From the NCBI RefSeq assembly GCF_020023995.1, contig NZ_NRRD01000003.1, forward strand, positions 188,685 through 252,684: a stretch of 64,000 nt of DNA. Reading direction: 5' to 3'. Below, in pieces: positions 25,460 through 34,215 of the stretch. The stretch comes from Rhodobacter sp. TJ_12. Its GTDB lineage: Bacteria; Pseudomonadota; Alphaproteobacteria; Rhodobacterales; Rhodobacteraceae. The position numbers and the translations under genes are program-made. How positions within the stretch are numbered: the first letter of the stretch is position 1; each line of letters opens with the position of its first letter. The notes under the pieces are model-generated. The model searched no databases and was not told where the DNA came from. It saw nothing but the letters and a program-made list of their open reading frames with translations.

Positions 25460-25698
25460 CCAACGCAACCACCACTGTTCCAAGCATCGAGCTAGCCCAT
25501 GAAACCACCATGTCCCCGACCGACATAGGCATTGTTGTTGGGGGGCTGTTGCTGGCCTTGGCCATTTTGTTCCGCCGCCGTCTATTTGGGCGCAACCGGG
25601 CGACAGCAGGTCCGGCTTGCTCGGGCTGCGGCGGTTGCAGCGGAAGCTGCCCAACAGCGCGCCATGATTTCCTTGCGCCGCCAAAGGGCAAAGGCTGA
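25456..25698 (+). CDS. FeoB-associated Cys-rich membrane protein
   Basis: This is 80 aa starting in the ATGA overlap with feoB. It has one membrane helix (DIGIVVGGLLLALAILF), a basic stretch (RRRLFGRNR) and a C-terminal CSGCGGCSGSC cluster of four Cys. This matches the FeoB-associated Cys-rich membrane protein family (PF12669 as I recall). It probably plays the FeoC-like role of binding iron or an Fe-S cluster next to FeoB. Confidence 0.85.
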   Translation: MTNATTTVPSIELAHETTMSPTDIGIVVGGLLLALAILFRRRLFGRNRATAGPACSGCGGCSGSCPTARHDFLAPPKGKG

Positions 25699-25712
25699 CA
25701 GGCAAAAATCTA

Positions 25713-25743
25713 AGCGTCAGGCGCCCCGAAAGCGTCTGGCGCT
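25713..25743. terminator. Bidirectional terminator between feo and hmuV
   Basis: A 12-bp stem with two G-U pairs (25713-25724 with 25732-25743) and a 7-nt loop lies between the convergent feo and hmu operons. It ends within the hmuV stop codon. Confidence 0.55.
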
Positions 25744-26521
25744 AAAGCATAGAGGCCACCTGCGGCAACAGCCAGACCCCCTCTTTCGGCGCGGTGTTCA
25801 TGCAAAGCTGACAGCGATAGGCGCGCGACAAAAGCGGCGCGGTCATCACCTCGGCGGGGGGGCCTGCGGCGGAAATCTGGCCTGCCTCCATCAGCACCAT
25901 TTGTTCGGCATGCATCGCGGTCAGATTGAGATCATGCATCACCGCGATCACCCCGCCGCCCGCATCGGCAAAGCGGCGCAGCACCGCCATCACTTGAAGC
26001 TGGTGGCCGATATCAAGCGCGGCCACCGGTTCATCGACAAACAGCCAAGCCGGGCGCCCCTCGTGCACCGGGGCCCAGACCTGCGCACGCACCCGTGCCA
26101 GATGCCCGCGCGCCTGTTCGCCCCCCGACATGTCGTGAAAGAAGGTATCGATCTTGTCCAGCAGCCCGACCTCGTCGAGGGCGGCCTCGACCACGCCGGG
26201 AAGCGGCGCGGCATTGCCCGAGGCGTGGCCCATCGTGACCACCTCACGCAAGGTGAAGGGAAAACCGACCGACACCGATTGCGGCAGCACCGCGCGGCGG
26301 CGCGCCAGTGCGGCAGGGGCAAGGCGCGCCAGGGAAATGCCTTCAAGCCGCACCTCCCCCGGGCCAGTCAAATCGCCGGTCAGGCGGCGCAAAAGCGTGG
26401 TCTTGCCCGAACCATTCGGCCCGACGATGGCGGTGATTTCCCCCGGGCGGGCGCGCAGATGCACCGCATGCAACACAGTCCGCCCACCCAAGGTTGCGCC
26501 AAGCTGTTCGGCCTTGAGCAT
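25742..26521 (-). CDS. hmuV: Heme ABC importer ATPase HmuV
   Basis: This is 259 aa with Walker A VGPNGSGKTTLL (about residue 34), the signature MSGGEQARG, Walker B WLFVDEPVAALD and the switch VMHDLN, as in the FecE/BtuD-like heme ATPases. It starts 1 nt before the end of hmuU and is the last gene of the hmuRSTUV operon. It drives heme transport from HmuT through HmuU. Confidence 0.93.
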   Translation of the reverse strand: MLKAEQLGATLGGRTVLHAVHLRARPGEITAIVGPNGSGKTTLLRRLTGDLTGPGEVRLEGISLARLAPAALARRRAVLPQSVSVGFPFTLREVVTMGHASGNAAPLPGVVEAALDEVGLLDKIDTFFHDMSGGEQARGHLARVRAQVWAPVHEGRPAWLFVDEPVAALDIGHQLQVMAVLRRFADAGGGVIAVMHDLNLTAMHAEQMVLMEAGQISAAGPPAEVMTAPLLSRAYRCQLCMNTAPKEGVWLLPQVASML

Positions 26522-26522
26522 G

Positions 26523-27545
26523 TCAAATCTCCAGATGGGCGCGCCGCGCGAGCAAAATCCACAAGAACACCGGCGCCCCGATCAGCGCCATCAAGATGCC
26601 GATAGGCAATTCTGCCGGGGCCACCAAAAGCCGCGCGGCCGTATCCGCCGCAACCAGCAGCGCCGCCCCAAAAAGCGCCGACAGCGGCAACAGCAACCGG
26701 TGCCCCGGACCAATCGCCAAACGCAGGATATGCGGCACAACGATGCCCAGAAATCCGATGCCGCCCGACACCGCGACCGCGGCCCCGGTCATCGCCGCCA
26801 CGGCAAGGATCGCGCCGCGTTTGACCCGCTCCACCGGCACCCCCATATGCCGCGCGACCGGCTCACCCAAGGCCATGGCATCCAATCCGCGCGCCAAAAG
26901 CGGGGTCACCGCCAGCCCCACAAGCAAGATTGGCGCGGCCGCCGCAAGCTTGACCCAATTGGCCCCCGCAAGCGAGCCAAGCCCCCAAAAGGTCAGATCG
27001 CGCAATTGCGCATCATCGGCGGCAAAGATCAAAAGCCCGGTAAGCGCGCCTGCCAGCGCACTCAGCACGATGCCCGCCAAAAGCATTGTGGCGATCGAAG
27101 TTTGCCCGCGCGCGCTGGCGACGCGATAAAGGATCAGCGTCGCCGCCCAGCCGCCCGTAAAGGCAAAGATCGGCACCAGATAAATGCCCGTTACGGCCTG
27201 AAGCGCCACCGGCAGCGCGCCGCCCAAAACGATGGCAATCACCGCGCCAAGCCCCGCACCGGCCCCCACACCCACAAGCCCCGGATCGGCCAAAGGGTTA
27301 CGAAACAGCCCCTGCATCAAGGCGCCGGACACCGCGAGCCCCGCGCCCACCAAGGCGCCCAAAAGCAGGCGCGGCAGCCGGATATCCAGCAAGATCGCCC
27401 GCTCCGCCACCGAAATCTCTCGCAAAAGCGGCTCCCATGGCAAAAGCCCAGAGGCCCCAAAGCTCAGGCTCGCCATGGTCGCGGCGCCAAGCAAAAGGCC
27501 AAGTGCCCCCCCAACCAGCGGACCGGGCAGACGATGCGCGGCCAT
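26523..27545 (-). CDS. hmuU: Heme ABC importer permease HmuU
   Basis: This is 340 aa from the ATG at 27545. It is a FecCD-family permease with about ten membrane helices, the conserved RLPRLLLGALVGAGLAVSGA near residue 55, NPLADPGLVGVGAGAGLGAV, and GFLGIVVPHILRLAIGPGHR near 265, which contains the ATPase-coupling loop. It starts 1 nt after the hmuT stop. Confidence 0.93.
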   Translation of the reverse strand: MAAHRLPGPLVGGALGLLLGAATMASLSFGASGLLPWEPLLREISVAERAILLDIRLPRLLLGALVGAGLAVSGALMQGLFRNPLADPGLVGVGAGAGLGAVIAIVLGGALPVALQAVTGIYLVPIFAFTGGWAATLILYRVASARGQTSIATMLLAGIVLSALAGALTGLLIFAADDAQLRDLTFWGLGSLAGANWVKLAAAAPILLVGLAVTPLLARGLDAMALGEPVARHMGVPVERVKRGAILAVAAMTGAAVAVSGGIGFLGIVVPHILRLAIGPGHRLLLPLSALFGAALLVAADTAARLLVAPAELPIGILMALIGAPVFLWILLARRAHLEI

Positions 27546-27546
27546 G

Positions 27547-28386
27547 TCAGCGCGGCTCCGGGTAAAGCGCGGCATGCAGCGCGACAATCGCTTGCCCGGT
27601 GCGCGGCCCAAAGCCCAAAAGAAACATCCCGTCCATCTGCACCACGCGCCCCGCCTGCCCTGCCGGGGTCGCGGCCAAGGCCGGGTGGCGCAGGTATTCA
27701 GCCCCCGTCTGCGGCCCTGCCGCGCCGCGGTCCATCACCAAAAGAACATCCGGCGCAGCGCTGGCAATCGCCTCATCGGTCAGCGCTTTATAGCCTGCGA
27801 AACCGCTCAGCGCATTTTCCCCGCCAGCCAGCGCGATCATCGCCTGCGCGGCGGTGTCGGTGCCCGCGCCCGTCAGCCGCCCACCGGCATTGCTAAGCAG
27901 AAAAAGCACACGCGGCTTGGGCCCCGACGCTTGCGCCGCCGCCCGCTGCGCGGCGGCGATGTCTTCGGCCACACGCTTGACCAAAACCTCCCCCTCTTGC
28001 GCCACGCCCAGCGCTTGGGCGACCGTGCGGATCTTCGCGGTGACCGCTTCGGGGCTATGGCCTTCGTGCACGGTGACCATTTTCACCCCCGCGCTGCGCA
28101 AGGTGGCAAGCGTTTCGCGCGGCCCCGCCCCATCGGTTAGCAAAATCAGATCAGGCGCGACCGACAGCACGCCCTCGGGCGAGAGTTGGCGCATATAGCC
28201 CACATCGGGTAGATCCGTGATGGTTTCGGGATAGGTGGAGGTGGTATCGCGCCCAACAAGCCGCGCCTCTTGCCCCAGCGCCGCAACCACTTCGGTCAGG
28301 CTGCCGCCGATGGAAAGCACACGCTCTTGCGCGGCGGCGGCCAGCGGCGCAAAAATCAGTGTTAGCGCAAGAAAGAAACGGGTCAT
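27547..28386 (-). CDS. hmuT: Periplasmic heme-binding protein HmuT
   Basis: This is 279 aa with a signal peptide (FFLALTLIFAPLAAAAQ) and the two-lobe periplasmic binding protein pattern: RVLSIGGSLTEVVAALG at the start of the mature chain, GRDTTSTYPETITDLPDVGY and the lobe-linking helix near residue 155. In the HmuT family the Tyr of the YPE/GY segment is a candidate heme ligand. The start overlaps the hmuS stop (ATGA). Confidence 0.92.
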   Translation of the reverse strand: MTRFFLALTLIFAPLAAAAQERVLSIGGSLTEVVAALGQEARLVGRDTTSTYPETITDLPDVGYMRQLSPEGVLSVAPDLILLTDGAGPRETLATLRSAGVKMVTVHEGHSPEAVTAKIRTVAQALGVAQEGEVLVKRVAEDIAAAQRAAAQASGPKPRVLFLLSNAGGRLTGAGTDTAAQAMIALAGGENALSGFAGYKALTDEAIASAAPDVLLVMDRGAAGPQTGAEYLRHPALAATPAGQAGRVVQMDGMFLLGFGPRTGQAIVALHAALYPEPR

Positions 28387-29429
28387 TGCGCCGCCTCCAT
28401 CTGCGCGGCATCCGGCAAATCGGCGACAAGGCTGTTCCAGCCCATCACCGCCGCTTCACCCGCGCGCAACACGCCAAAGATTTGCGCGATCAGCCCGCCT
28501 TCGGCGTCGAAAAACTCCACTGAATGGGCCGGGCCGCGGGCAGTGTTTTTGACCACCGCATAGGTTTCGGCAATGTGATCGCGCCGCAAATGCAGATCAA
28601 ACCCCGGATCAAGCACATTGATCCATGCCCCGGTTTCCACCACGCGCTGGATCGGCCCGGTATGAATTTCAATGCACCCCGCATTGCCGACAAAAACCAT
28701 GATCGGCACCGCTTGCTGCGCGGCGTGGTGCAGCAGCTGTTCCACCGCCTGATTGGCCAAGGGCCGCACGAAAGGCGCGCCCGCCAACCGATAGGCGCCG
28801 AGCCGGTTCATTTTCAGCTTGGAACAGAGCCGCAGGAATTGATGTGTATCCTCAAGCGCTTCCCAACCCGCGCGCAGCTCGTCCAACTTGCCGGGGTTGA
28901 GCTTGGCCACCTCGGTCGGTTTGCGGGGGGCGTAGTGCAAGACCGGATTTTGATCGGGCAGGCGCAGCGCATCGACCAACCCCGGCCATTGCGCTGCATC
29001 GCTTTCATCGCGCAAATGGATTTTGTGGATTGCATCGCCCGCCGCATCGAAGATTTGCACCGAACGTTTGACGCCTTGCGCGGTCTCTTCTTCCAGCGCA
29101 AACCCCTGCACCCAATGGGCCGGGAAAAGACGCAGGTCGATTTCTGCGTTCACCACCAGCGCCGCATGCGCACCCGAGCGGTAATCGTCATAGACCCCGA
29201 CCTTTTCGATCACGCAGCTTTCGTTGCGGGTCAGCGCCATCACCGGCCCAAGCGCGGTCAGGCGGGGGATCAGCGCATCGGGCGCCACGTCGATGCGGGT
29301 TGCCCCCTGCCCGATCCGGGCCGCACAAAGCGCCGCTTCCGGAACGCCCAAGTCGCGCGCCAAGTCACGCGGGCGCGCCTTGGGGGCGGCCTGTCTTGCG
29401 GCGCGGATCTCTTCGATGGAAAGCGTCAT
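28383..29429 (-). CDS. hmuS: Heme-degrading/transfer protein HmuS
   Basis: This is 348 aa from the ATG at 29429, with AAAGGAT 7 nt upstream. It has the duplicated HemS/ChuX fold: the first half carries MALTRNESCVIEKVGVYDDY and the second half MVFVGNAGCIEIHTGPIQRV. The repeated RNE/CVxEK and GNAGCIxIHTG motifs are typical. HmuS/ChuS proteins bind cytoplasmic heme and release iron. It follows the receptor gene hmuR with a 17-nt gap. Confidence 0.93.
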   Translation of the reverse strand: MTLSIEEIRAARQAAPKARPRDLARDLGVPEAALCAARIGQGATRIDVAPDALIPRLTALGPVMALTRNESCVIEKVGVYDDYRSGAHAALVVNAEIDLRLFPAHWVQGFALEEETAQGVKRSVQIFDAAGDAIHKIHLRDESDAAQWPGLVDALRLPDQNPVLHYAPRKPTEVAKLNPGKLDELRAGWEALEDTHQFLRLCSKLKMNRLGAYRLAGAPFVRPLANQAVEQLLHHAAQQAVPIMVFVGNAGCIEIHTGPIQRVVETGAWINVLDPGFDLHLRRDHIAETYAVVKNTARGPAHSVEFFDAEGGLIAQIFGVLRAGEAAVMGWNSLVADLPDAAQMEAAQ

Positions 29430-29446
29430 GGGATATCCTTTCAAGA

Positions 29447-31438
29447 TCAAAAGCGCAGCGATGTGCCGATGTGGAGGGTGCGGCCTTGGCCGTTTTCGGT
29501 GGCCGAGGCGGAAAGCCACGGCACATAGACCGTGTCGAAAACATTGGTGACCTTGGCATAAAGCACGGCATTGTCGGTCAGCGCGTAGCTCGCAAACAGG
29601 TCCACCAATTCGTAGCTGTCGTCTTTTTGGTAGGGGGTGGTGGTGTAGGTATCGGTGAACAGCCCCCCCGAAACATAGGTATATTGCGCGCCCAGCGTCA
29701 GCCGCGCGTCCAGCAGATCGCGCGACAGCCGCAAAGACAGCGTGTCATCGGGCAGATATTGCCCCGCGCCAAGACCCGGTAGCTGGCTTGGCAGCTGGGC
29801 GCTGTTGTGGGTGTAGCTTAGACCAAGATCGAAGCCGGGATGTTCATAGCTCAGTTCAACCTCCAGACCTTCGGTGCGCGAATTGCCCGGCAAATTGGCA
29901 AAGGCATAGCCCGTTTGCCCCCAGCTATTGGTGGTGAACCGGGCCACCACGTAATTTTCCACATCCATGTGGTAGTAGTTCACCCGCCCGCTCAGCCGGT
30001 CGCCCGCCGCAAACATCCCGTCGCGGTTCAGGTTAAAGCCGATTTCATAACCCTGTTCCGTTTCGGGTTCGAGGTTGGGATTTGCCACCATCCCCACGCC
30101 GCCACCCGGATGGCTACCGCCAAGCATGGTTTCTTGCAGCGTCGGCGCGCGCATCCCCTTGGACAGCGTGGCATAGGGCTGGACCCAATCGGTCAGTTGA
30201 TAGGCAACCGTCAGCTTTGGGTCGAGCGACTGATCCGAAATGTCGATATCGCCTTGGGAGGCCGTGCCTTTCAGGCTGTAAAAATTGGCGCGCAACCCGG
30301 CGGTCACTTCCCACGGACCATTGGCAAACACGTTTTCAGAAAAGAGCGCGCCCCGTTTGGCGGTGCCCGTGGTCGGGTTCACCCCGCCCGCCGTGCCGCC
30401 CAGCCTGTCTTGCGACGCCTCGATCCCGTTCGCGCTGGTCAGCGTCCAGGCACCAAAGGCAAAATCCGACGTATTGGTCAGATCAAAGCCAGTGGTGCGA
30501 GTCGACAATTGGCGGCCCACGTAAGAGCCGGTGCCGGAAATCCAATCGGTTTCGGTTTTGCCGGTGTAGATATTGGCGCGCAAATCCACCAGCGCAGAGC
30601 CCGGCGTGTAGCGCAGCCCCAGTTTCGCAATGTCATTCGTCAGGCTTTGCCCATAGCCCGTGGCAAAGAAATCGCTGTCGTAATGCATCAGCGAAAAGCT
30701 GATCCGGGTGCTTTCGGACAGGTCATAGCCCAGCTTGAAAAGCTGCGAGGAAATATCCTGATAGGTATTGGCGACCGTTGCCCCCGCGCCATCTTCATAA
30801 TCGTCGCCCGTGTGGCGCGAGGCGGCAAAAAGCATGTCAAACCGCCCCGCCTGCAACGCCGCCGCCGCCATGCCAGAGCTCGCATCGCCATTGTCGGTTT
30901 GTTCAAGCCGCACCATGCCGCCTTGCGTCGCGCCCTCTGTGAGCACATCGCCCGGCTCAAGCGTGCGGAAATCGGCCGCGCCCGCAAACCCGGAGCCGCC
31001 CAGCGCGGTGACCGGGCCGCGCGTCACATCCACGCCGGCCAGCAGGTTTTCATCGACAAAAACATAGCCTTGCGCGGCGTGTCCGGTCAGCCGATAGGTC
31101 TGCGGCACGCCATCAACCGACATCGCCACCCGGCCCGAGCCCTCAAAACCACGAATATTGACGGAAACGCCCGGATTGCCGGGGTCTTTTTGCGTGAAGA
31201 CAGAGGTTTGCTGGCGAAGCAGCCCATCCAGATCGGTGGTGGAGGCGGCGCCGCGCAGATCATCGCCCCCCAAATGGGTCGCGTTCTCTCCCGCAAAGAT
31301 CGGCGTGCCATCTTCGGCATAGCCAATCACGATTTGCCCAAGATAGGTGATATCGCTGGCGTCCTGTGCCGCAACCGGCACGGCAAGGGCGGTGGAACAA
31401 AGCAAAAAGGCGGCCAGATGCCGCGATGCATGGCGCAT
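29447..31438 (-). CDS. hmuR: TonB-dependent heme receptor HmuR
   Basis: This is 663 aa from the ATG at 31438, with GGAG 7 nt upstream. A signal peptide (HLAAFLLCSTALAVPVAAQ) precedes the plug domain (LLRQQTSVFTQKDPGNPGVS, NIRGFEGSGRVAMSVDGVPQ, VDVTRGP) and a beta-barrel with YELVDLFASYALTDNAVLYA before the final GTSLRF. The size and plug suit the heme/hemoglobin receptor family. It starts the hmuRSTUV operon. A perfect TGACT-N5-AGTCA palindrome lies 79 bp upstream, shared with the divergent monooxygenase-like gene. Confidence 0.92.
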   Translation of the reverse strand: MRHASRHLAAFLLCSTALAVPVAAQDASDITYLGQIVIGYAEDGTPIFAGENATHLGGDDLRGAASTTDLDGLLRQQTSVFTQKDPGNPGVSVNIRGFEGSGRVAMSVDGVPQTYRLTGHAAQGYVFVDENLLAGVDVTRGPVTALGGSGFAGAADFRTLEPGDVLTEGATQGGMVRLEQTDNGDASSGMAAAALQAGRFDMLFAASRHTGDDYEDGAGATVANTYQDISSQLFKLGYDLSESTRISFSLMHYDSDFFATGYGQSLTNDIAKLGLRYTPGSALVDLRANIYTGKTETDWISGTGSYVGRQLSTRTTGFDLTNTSDFAFGAWTLTSANGIEASQDRLGGTAGGVNPTTGTAKRGALFSENVFANGPWEVTAGLRANFYSLKGTASQGDIDISDQSLDPKLTVAYQLTDWVQPYATLSKGMRAPTLQETMLGGSHPGGGVGMVANPNLEPETEQGYEIGFNLNRDGMFAAGDRLSGRVNYYHMDVENYVVARFTTNSWGQTGYAFANLPGNSRTEGLEVELSYEHPGFDLGLSYTHNSAQLPSQLPGLGAGQYLPDDTLSLRLSRDLLDARLTLGAQYTYVSGGLFTDTYTTTPYQKDDSYELVDLFASYALTDNAVLYAKVTNVFDTVYVPWLSASATENGQGRTLHIGTSLRF

Positions 31439-31516
31439 GGGTGTCTCCAGAAACAAGCGGGTTGTCGCTTTGCTGGCACAGCGCTGGCATGGCGGTTTGG
31501 CCTTCAATTAAAAATC

Positions 31517-31531
31517 TGACTGATAAAGTCA
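31517..31531. promoter_or_regulatory. Candidate iron-responsive operator between hmuR and the monooxygenase gene
   Basis: TGACTGATAAAGTCA is a perfect TGACT-N5-AGTCA palindrome in the divergent promoter region. It resembles the predicted Rhodobacterales iron motif (Iron-Rhodo-box) as I remember it. A similar site precedes fbpA and an imperfect one precedes feo. Confidence 0.6.
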
Positions 31532-31598
31532 AGATTTGAAAAACATCTTTTTTCGGGTCACGATGGCGCGGAATCGCTCCTTATCGAAAGTCTGCCCC

Positions 31599-31922
31599 AT
31601 GTTCCTTGCCATGAACCGTTTCACCGTCCCGCTGGAAAATGCCGAGGCCTTTGAGGCGCTTTGGCTGGGCCGCGACTCGCGCCTGCATGAACTGCCCGGC
31701 TTTGTGGAATTCAATATGCTGCGTGGGCCAGAGGGTGAGGATGGCACCCGGCTTTATGCCTCCCATACCGTCTGGGAGAGTGAGGCCGATTTCCGTAATT
31801 GGACCACATCGGAACAATTCCGCGCCGCCCATGCCCGTGCCGGTGACACCCGCAAGCTGCATGCGGGCAGCCCGCAATTCGAGGCCTTCACTTCGATCCA
31901 GCGCAAGACGCCTGCGGGCTGA
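31599..31922 (+). CDS. ABM-family heme-degrading monooxygenase-like protein
   Basis: This is 107 aa from the ATG at 31599; a second ATG at 31611 is possible and neither has a strong Shine-Dalgarno. The fold pattern matches the antibiotic-biosynthesis-monooxygenase family (IsdG/HmuQ type): FLAMNRFTVPLENAEAFEAL, LHELPGFVEFNMLRGP, YASHTVWESEADFRNWTTSE and FRAAHARAG, including the Asn, Trp and His positions seen in heme-degrading members. It is divergent from hmuR across a shared operator and upstream of exbBD-tonB. It probably opens the porphyrin ring to free iron, in addition to HmuS. Confidence 0.8.
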   Translation: MFLAMNRFTVPLENAEAFEALWLGRDSRLHELPGFVEFNMLRGPEGEDGTRLYASHTVWESEADFRNWTTSEQFRAAHARAGDTRKLHAGSPQFEAFTSIQRKTPAG

Positions 31923-32019
31923 CATCTCGATACTTGACTCTTTTACCTTGATACGAAACACGCCCTGATCGCCAGCCCGTCGCCAGCGCCTTTCTTTGCC
32001 CCAGCCTGCGAGGTATGCC

Positions 32020-32790
32020 ATGACGCCCGGCGACGATCCGTTGATCTTGTTTCTTGACCGCCTTGGGGCGACAGAGCTTGCGCAGACCCTGCGCGATGCC
32101 GCCGCGTCAGAGGCGCTGACACCGCTGGCCATGTTCATGGCTGCCGATTGGGTGGTGAAGGCGGTGATGCTGGGGCTTCTGGCCGCCTCGGTTCTGGCTT
32201 GGGCGCTTTGGGCAGGCAAGTTGTGGCAGCTTGCGCGCGCGCAGCATCGTTTGCGGCGCGATTACCGCCAGCTGTCCGCGCAGGGGCAGCTTGGCCCGGA
32301 TGGAAACGCAACCGGGCTGATCGCGCAGATGACACAGGCCGCCCGCGCGGAAATGCGCGCGTCCGCAGGTTTGCCCGATGCGGGGGTGAAAGAACGCGTT
32401 GCCATTGAGCTTGCCCGGATCGAGGCGGGCGCCGCCCGGATCATGCAAGCCGGGGTCACGGTGATCGGCTCAATCGGGGCCACCGCCCCGTTTATCGGGC
32501 TTTTCGGCACGGTTTGGGGCATTATGAACGCGTTTGTCGGCATTGCGCAAAGCGGCTCATCCAGCCTTGCGGTGGTCGCACCGGGGATTGCCGAAGCGCT
32601 GATGGCCACCGCATTGGGCTTGGTTGCGGCGATCCCCGCGGTGCTGCTTTACAACCATCTGACCCGCGCACTGGGGGGGTATCGCACGGCTTTGGCCGAT
32701 GCGGCCGCACTTGTGGAACGCACGCTTTCGCGCGATCTGGACAGGGCGCGGCATAATCCGCCCACCGCGTTGCATTTGGTGGCCGAATAA
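32020..32790 (+). CDS. exbB: Energy-transducing protein ExbB
   Basis: This is 256 aa from the ATG at 32020 with GAGG 7 nt upstream. It has the MotA/TolQ/ExbB layout: a membrane helix near residue 45 (VMLGLLAASVLAWALWAG), a cytoplasmic loop, and two helices (GVTVIGSIGATAPFIGLFGT, VWGIMNAFVGIAQ and ALGLVAAIPAVLLYNHLTR). Conserved Thr and Pro residues are present. ExbB and ExbD use the proton motive force to energise TonB. It overlaps the exbD start (TAATG). Confidence 0.93.
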   Translation: MTPGDDPLILFLDRLGATELAQTLRDAAASEALTPLAMFMAADWVVKAVMLGLLAASVLAWALWAGKLWQLARAQHRLRRDYRQLSAQGQLGPDGNATGLIAQMTQAARAEMRASAGLPDAGVKERVAIELARIEAGAARIMQAGVTVIGSIGATAPFIGLFGTVWGIMNAFVGIAQSGSSSLAVVAPGIAEALMATALGLVAAIPAVLLYNHLTRALGGYRTALADAAALVERTLSRDLDRARHNPPTALHLVAE

Positions 32791-33209
32791 TGGCGGGGCG
32801 GCTTTTTGCAGAAGATGATCTGACCCCCGAGGCCGCGATCAACATCACCCCTTTCATCGATGTGATGCTGGTGCTTTTGATCATCTTCATGGTGGCGGCG
32901 CCGCTTTCCACCGTGGATGTGCCGGTCGATCTGCCGGTGGCAACGGGCACGCCACAGCCACGCCCGCCCGAACCCGTGGTGCTTAGCCTAACAGCGGAAA
33001 AGGGCCTATTGCTGGGGCGTGACACGGTATCCCACGATGATCTGCCCGCAAAACTGACCGCGGCGACGGGCGGCAAACTTGACACACGGATTTTCGTTTC
33101 CGCGGATAAATCCGTCCCCTATGGCGAGATGATCGGGGTGCTGAATCGCCTGCGCGCGGGGGGGTATCTGAAGGTCGGTCTTGTCGGCTTGGAAAAGGCC
33201 GCAAAATGA
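32790..33209 (+). CDS. exbD: Energy-transducing protein ExbD
   Basis: This is 139 aa. The N-terminus has NITPFIDVMLVLLIIFMVAA, whose Asp is the proton-translocating residue of ExbD/TolR. The periplasmic C-terminal domain (ILSARRHE-like pattern absent; here FVSADKSVPYGEMIGVLNRL) is typical ExbD. It overlaps both neighbours and is in the same operon. Confidence 0.93.
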   Translation: MAGRLFAEDDLTPEAAINITPFIDVMLVLLIIFMVAAPLSTVDVPVDLPVATGTPQPRPPEPVVLSLTAEKGLLLGRDTVSHDDLPAKLTAATGGKLDTRIFVSADKSVPYGEMIGVLNRLRAGGYLKVGLVGLEKAAK

Positions 33210-34027
33210 GCCTTGCGCTGCCCCGGCCCACCCGGCCCTTTCACGCGTGGGCGCTTGGTGTTGGGCTGCTTGTTTCGCTGGTGCTGCATGGCGCGGCGGT
33301 CGCGCTGATCGCGCGCGACGAAGGCGGGGGCGGCGCGGTTTCCGCAGGCGATCGCGGGCAAGATGTGCAAACGCTGGCCGCGCTGGAGGCGCGGTTCGTG
33401 GACTTGCCACCGCCAAGTCTGTCCTTGCCCGCCCCGGAAATGACCCTGCCGCTTCGCGCGCCCGAAATAACCGTGCCCCAGATCCGCTTGCCCGATCCGG
33501 TCTTGCTGCCCCGCACGCCGCCCAAAATCCAACCCGCCCCGCAGCCGCCAGAGATTAAGCCCAACACGCCGCCGCCGCACCTGCGCCCAAAACCGAAACC
33601 CGCGCAGAAGGTCGCGCAGCGCCCCCCTGCCCCGCAACCAAGCGAAAGCCGCGCAGCCACACGGGCTGCGGGCACGGGGGAAACCGAACAGGCAAGCACT
33701 TCGGGCCAAACCGCGCAGCCCGCGCTGGCGCCAGGTCAGGCGCAAAAGCTGTTGAGCCGGTGGGGGATGCAAATCCGCAGCCGGATCGAGCGCCGCAAGC
33801 GCTATCCGGCAAGCGCAGGCCGCGCCGCGGGCGCGGTAGGGGTCACGCTTGTGGTCAGCCGCGAGGGCGCGCTGATCTCGACCGCGGTCGGGCGCTCTTC
33901 TGGGCATCCGGCGCTTGATGCCGCAGCCCTCGCCGCAGTGCGCAAGGCTGGCCGGTTCCCCGCCGCCCCCGCCGGGCTGAGCAAACCCAGCTACGCCTTT
34001 TCGCTGTCGATAAAATTCGCCCGCTAA
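33206..34027 (+). CDS. tonB: TonB
   Basis: This is 273 aa. It has an N-terminal membrane anchor (ALGVGLLVSLVLHGAAVALI), a long Pro-rich periplasmic spacer (QPAPQPPEIKPNTPPPHLRP) and the C-terminal TonB domain (RWGMQIRSRIERRKRYPASA, VGVTLVVSREG, SSGHPALDAAALAAVRKAGR, FPAAPAG). The gene overlaps exbD (ATGA). The system transfers energy to HmuR and other TonB-dependent receptors. The following 188 bp (34028-34215) hold no gene I can support. Confidence 0.92.
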   Translation: MSLALPRPTRPFHAWALGVGLLVSLVLHGAAVALIARDEGGGGAVSAGDRGQDVQTLAALEARFVDLPPPSLSLPAPEMTLPLRAPEITVPQIRLPDPVLLPRTPPKIQPAPQPPEIKPNTPPPHLRPKPKPAQKVAQRPPAPQPSESRAATRAAGTGETEQASTSGQTAQPALAPGQAQKLLSRWGMQIRSRIERRKRYPASAGRAAGAVGVTLVVSREGALISTAVGRSSGHPALDAAALAAVRKAGRFPAAPAGLSKPSYAFSLSIKFAR

Positions 34028-34215
34028 GCGGTGGACCGCCACGGGCGGGCGGGCCCCCCTGATTACGGCGCGGTGGCCACAGGCCGGTTTTGGGGCGAAA
34101 TACGCCCCCCCAGCACATTAGAAATGTCTGCCCAGCGGCGTGGTTTTGGCCAAACAGAGCAGGTTCCCCATGTTTGTTTATCTTGTCTTAACGGCGTCAA
34201 CTTAGCCTTGAGTCC

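Noticed and set aside
26154-27896. 580-codon plus-strand frame
   Set aside because: It is antisense to hmuVUT and has no recognisable motif.
29840-31519. 559-codon plus-strand frame
   Set aside because: It is antisense to hmuR; the receptor features on the other strand are clear.
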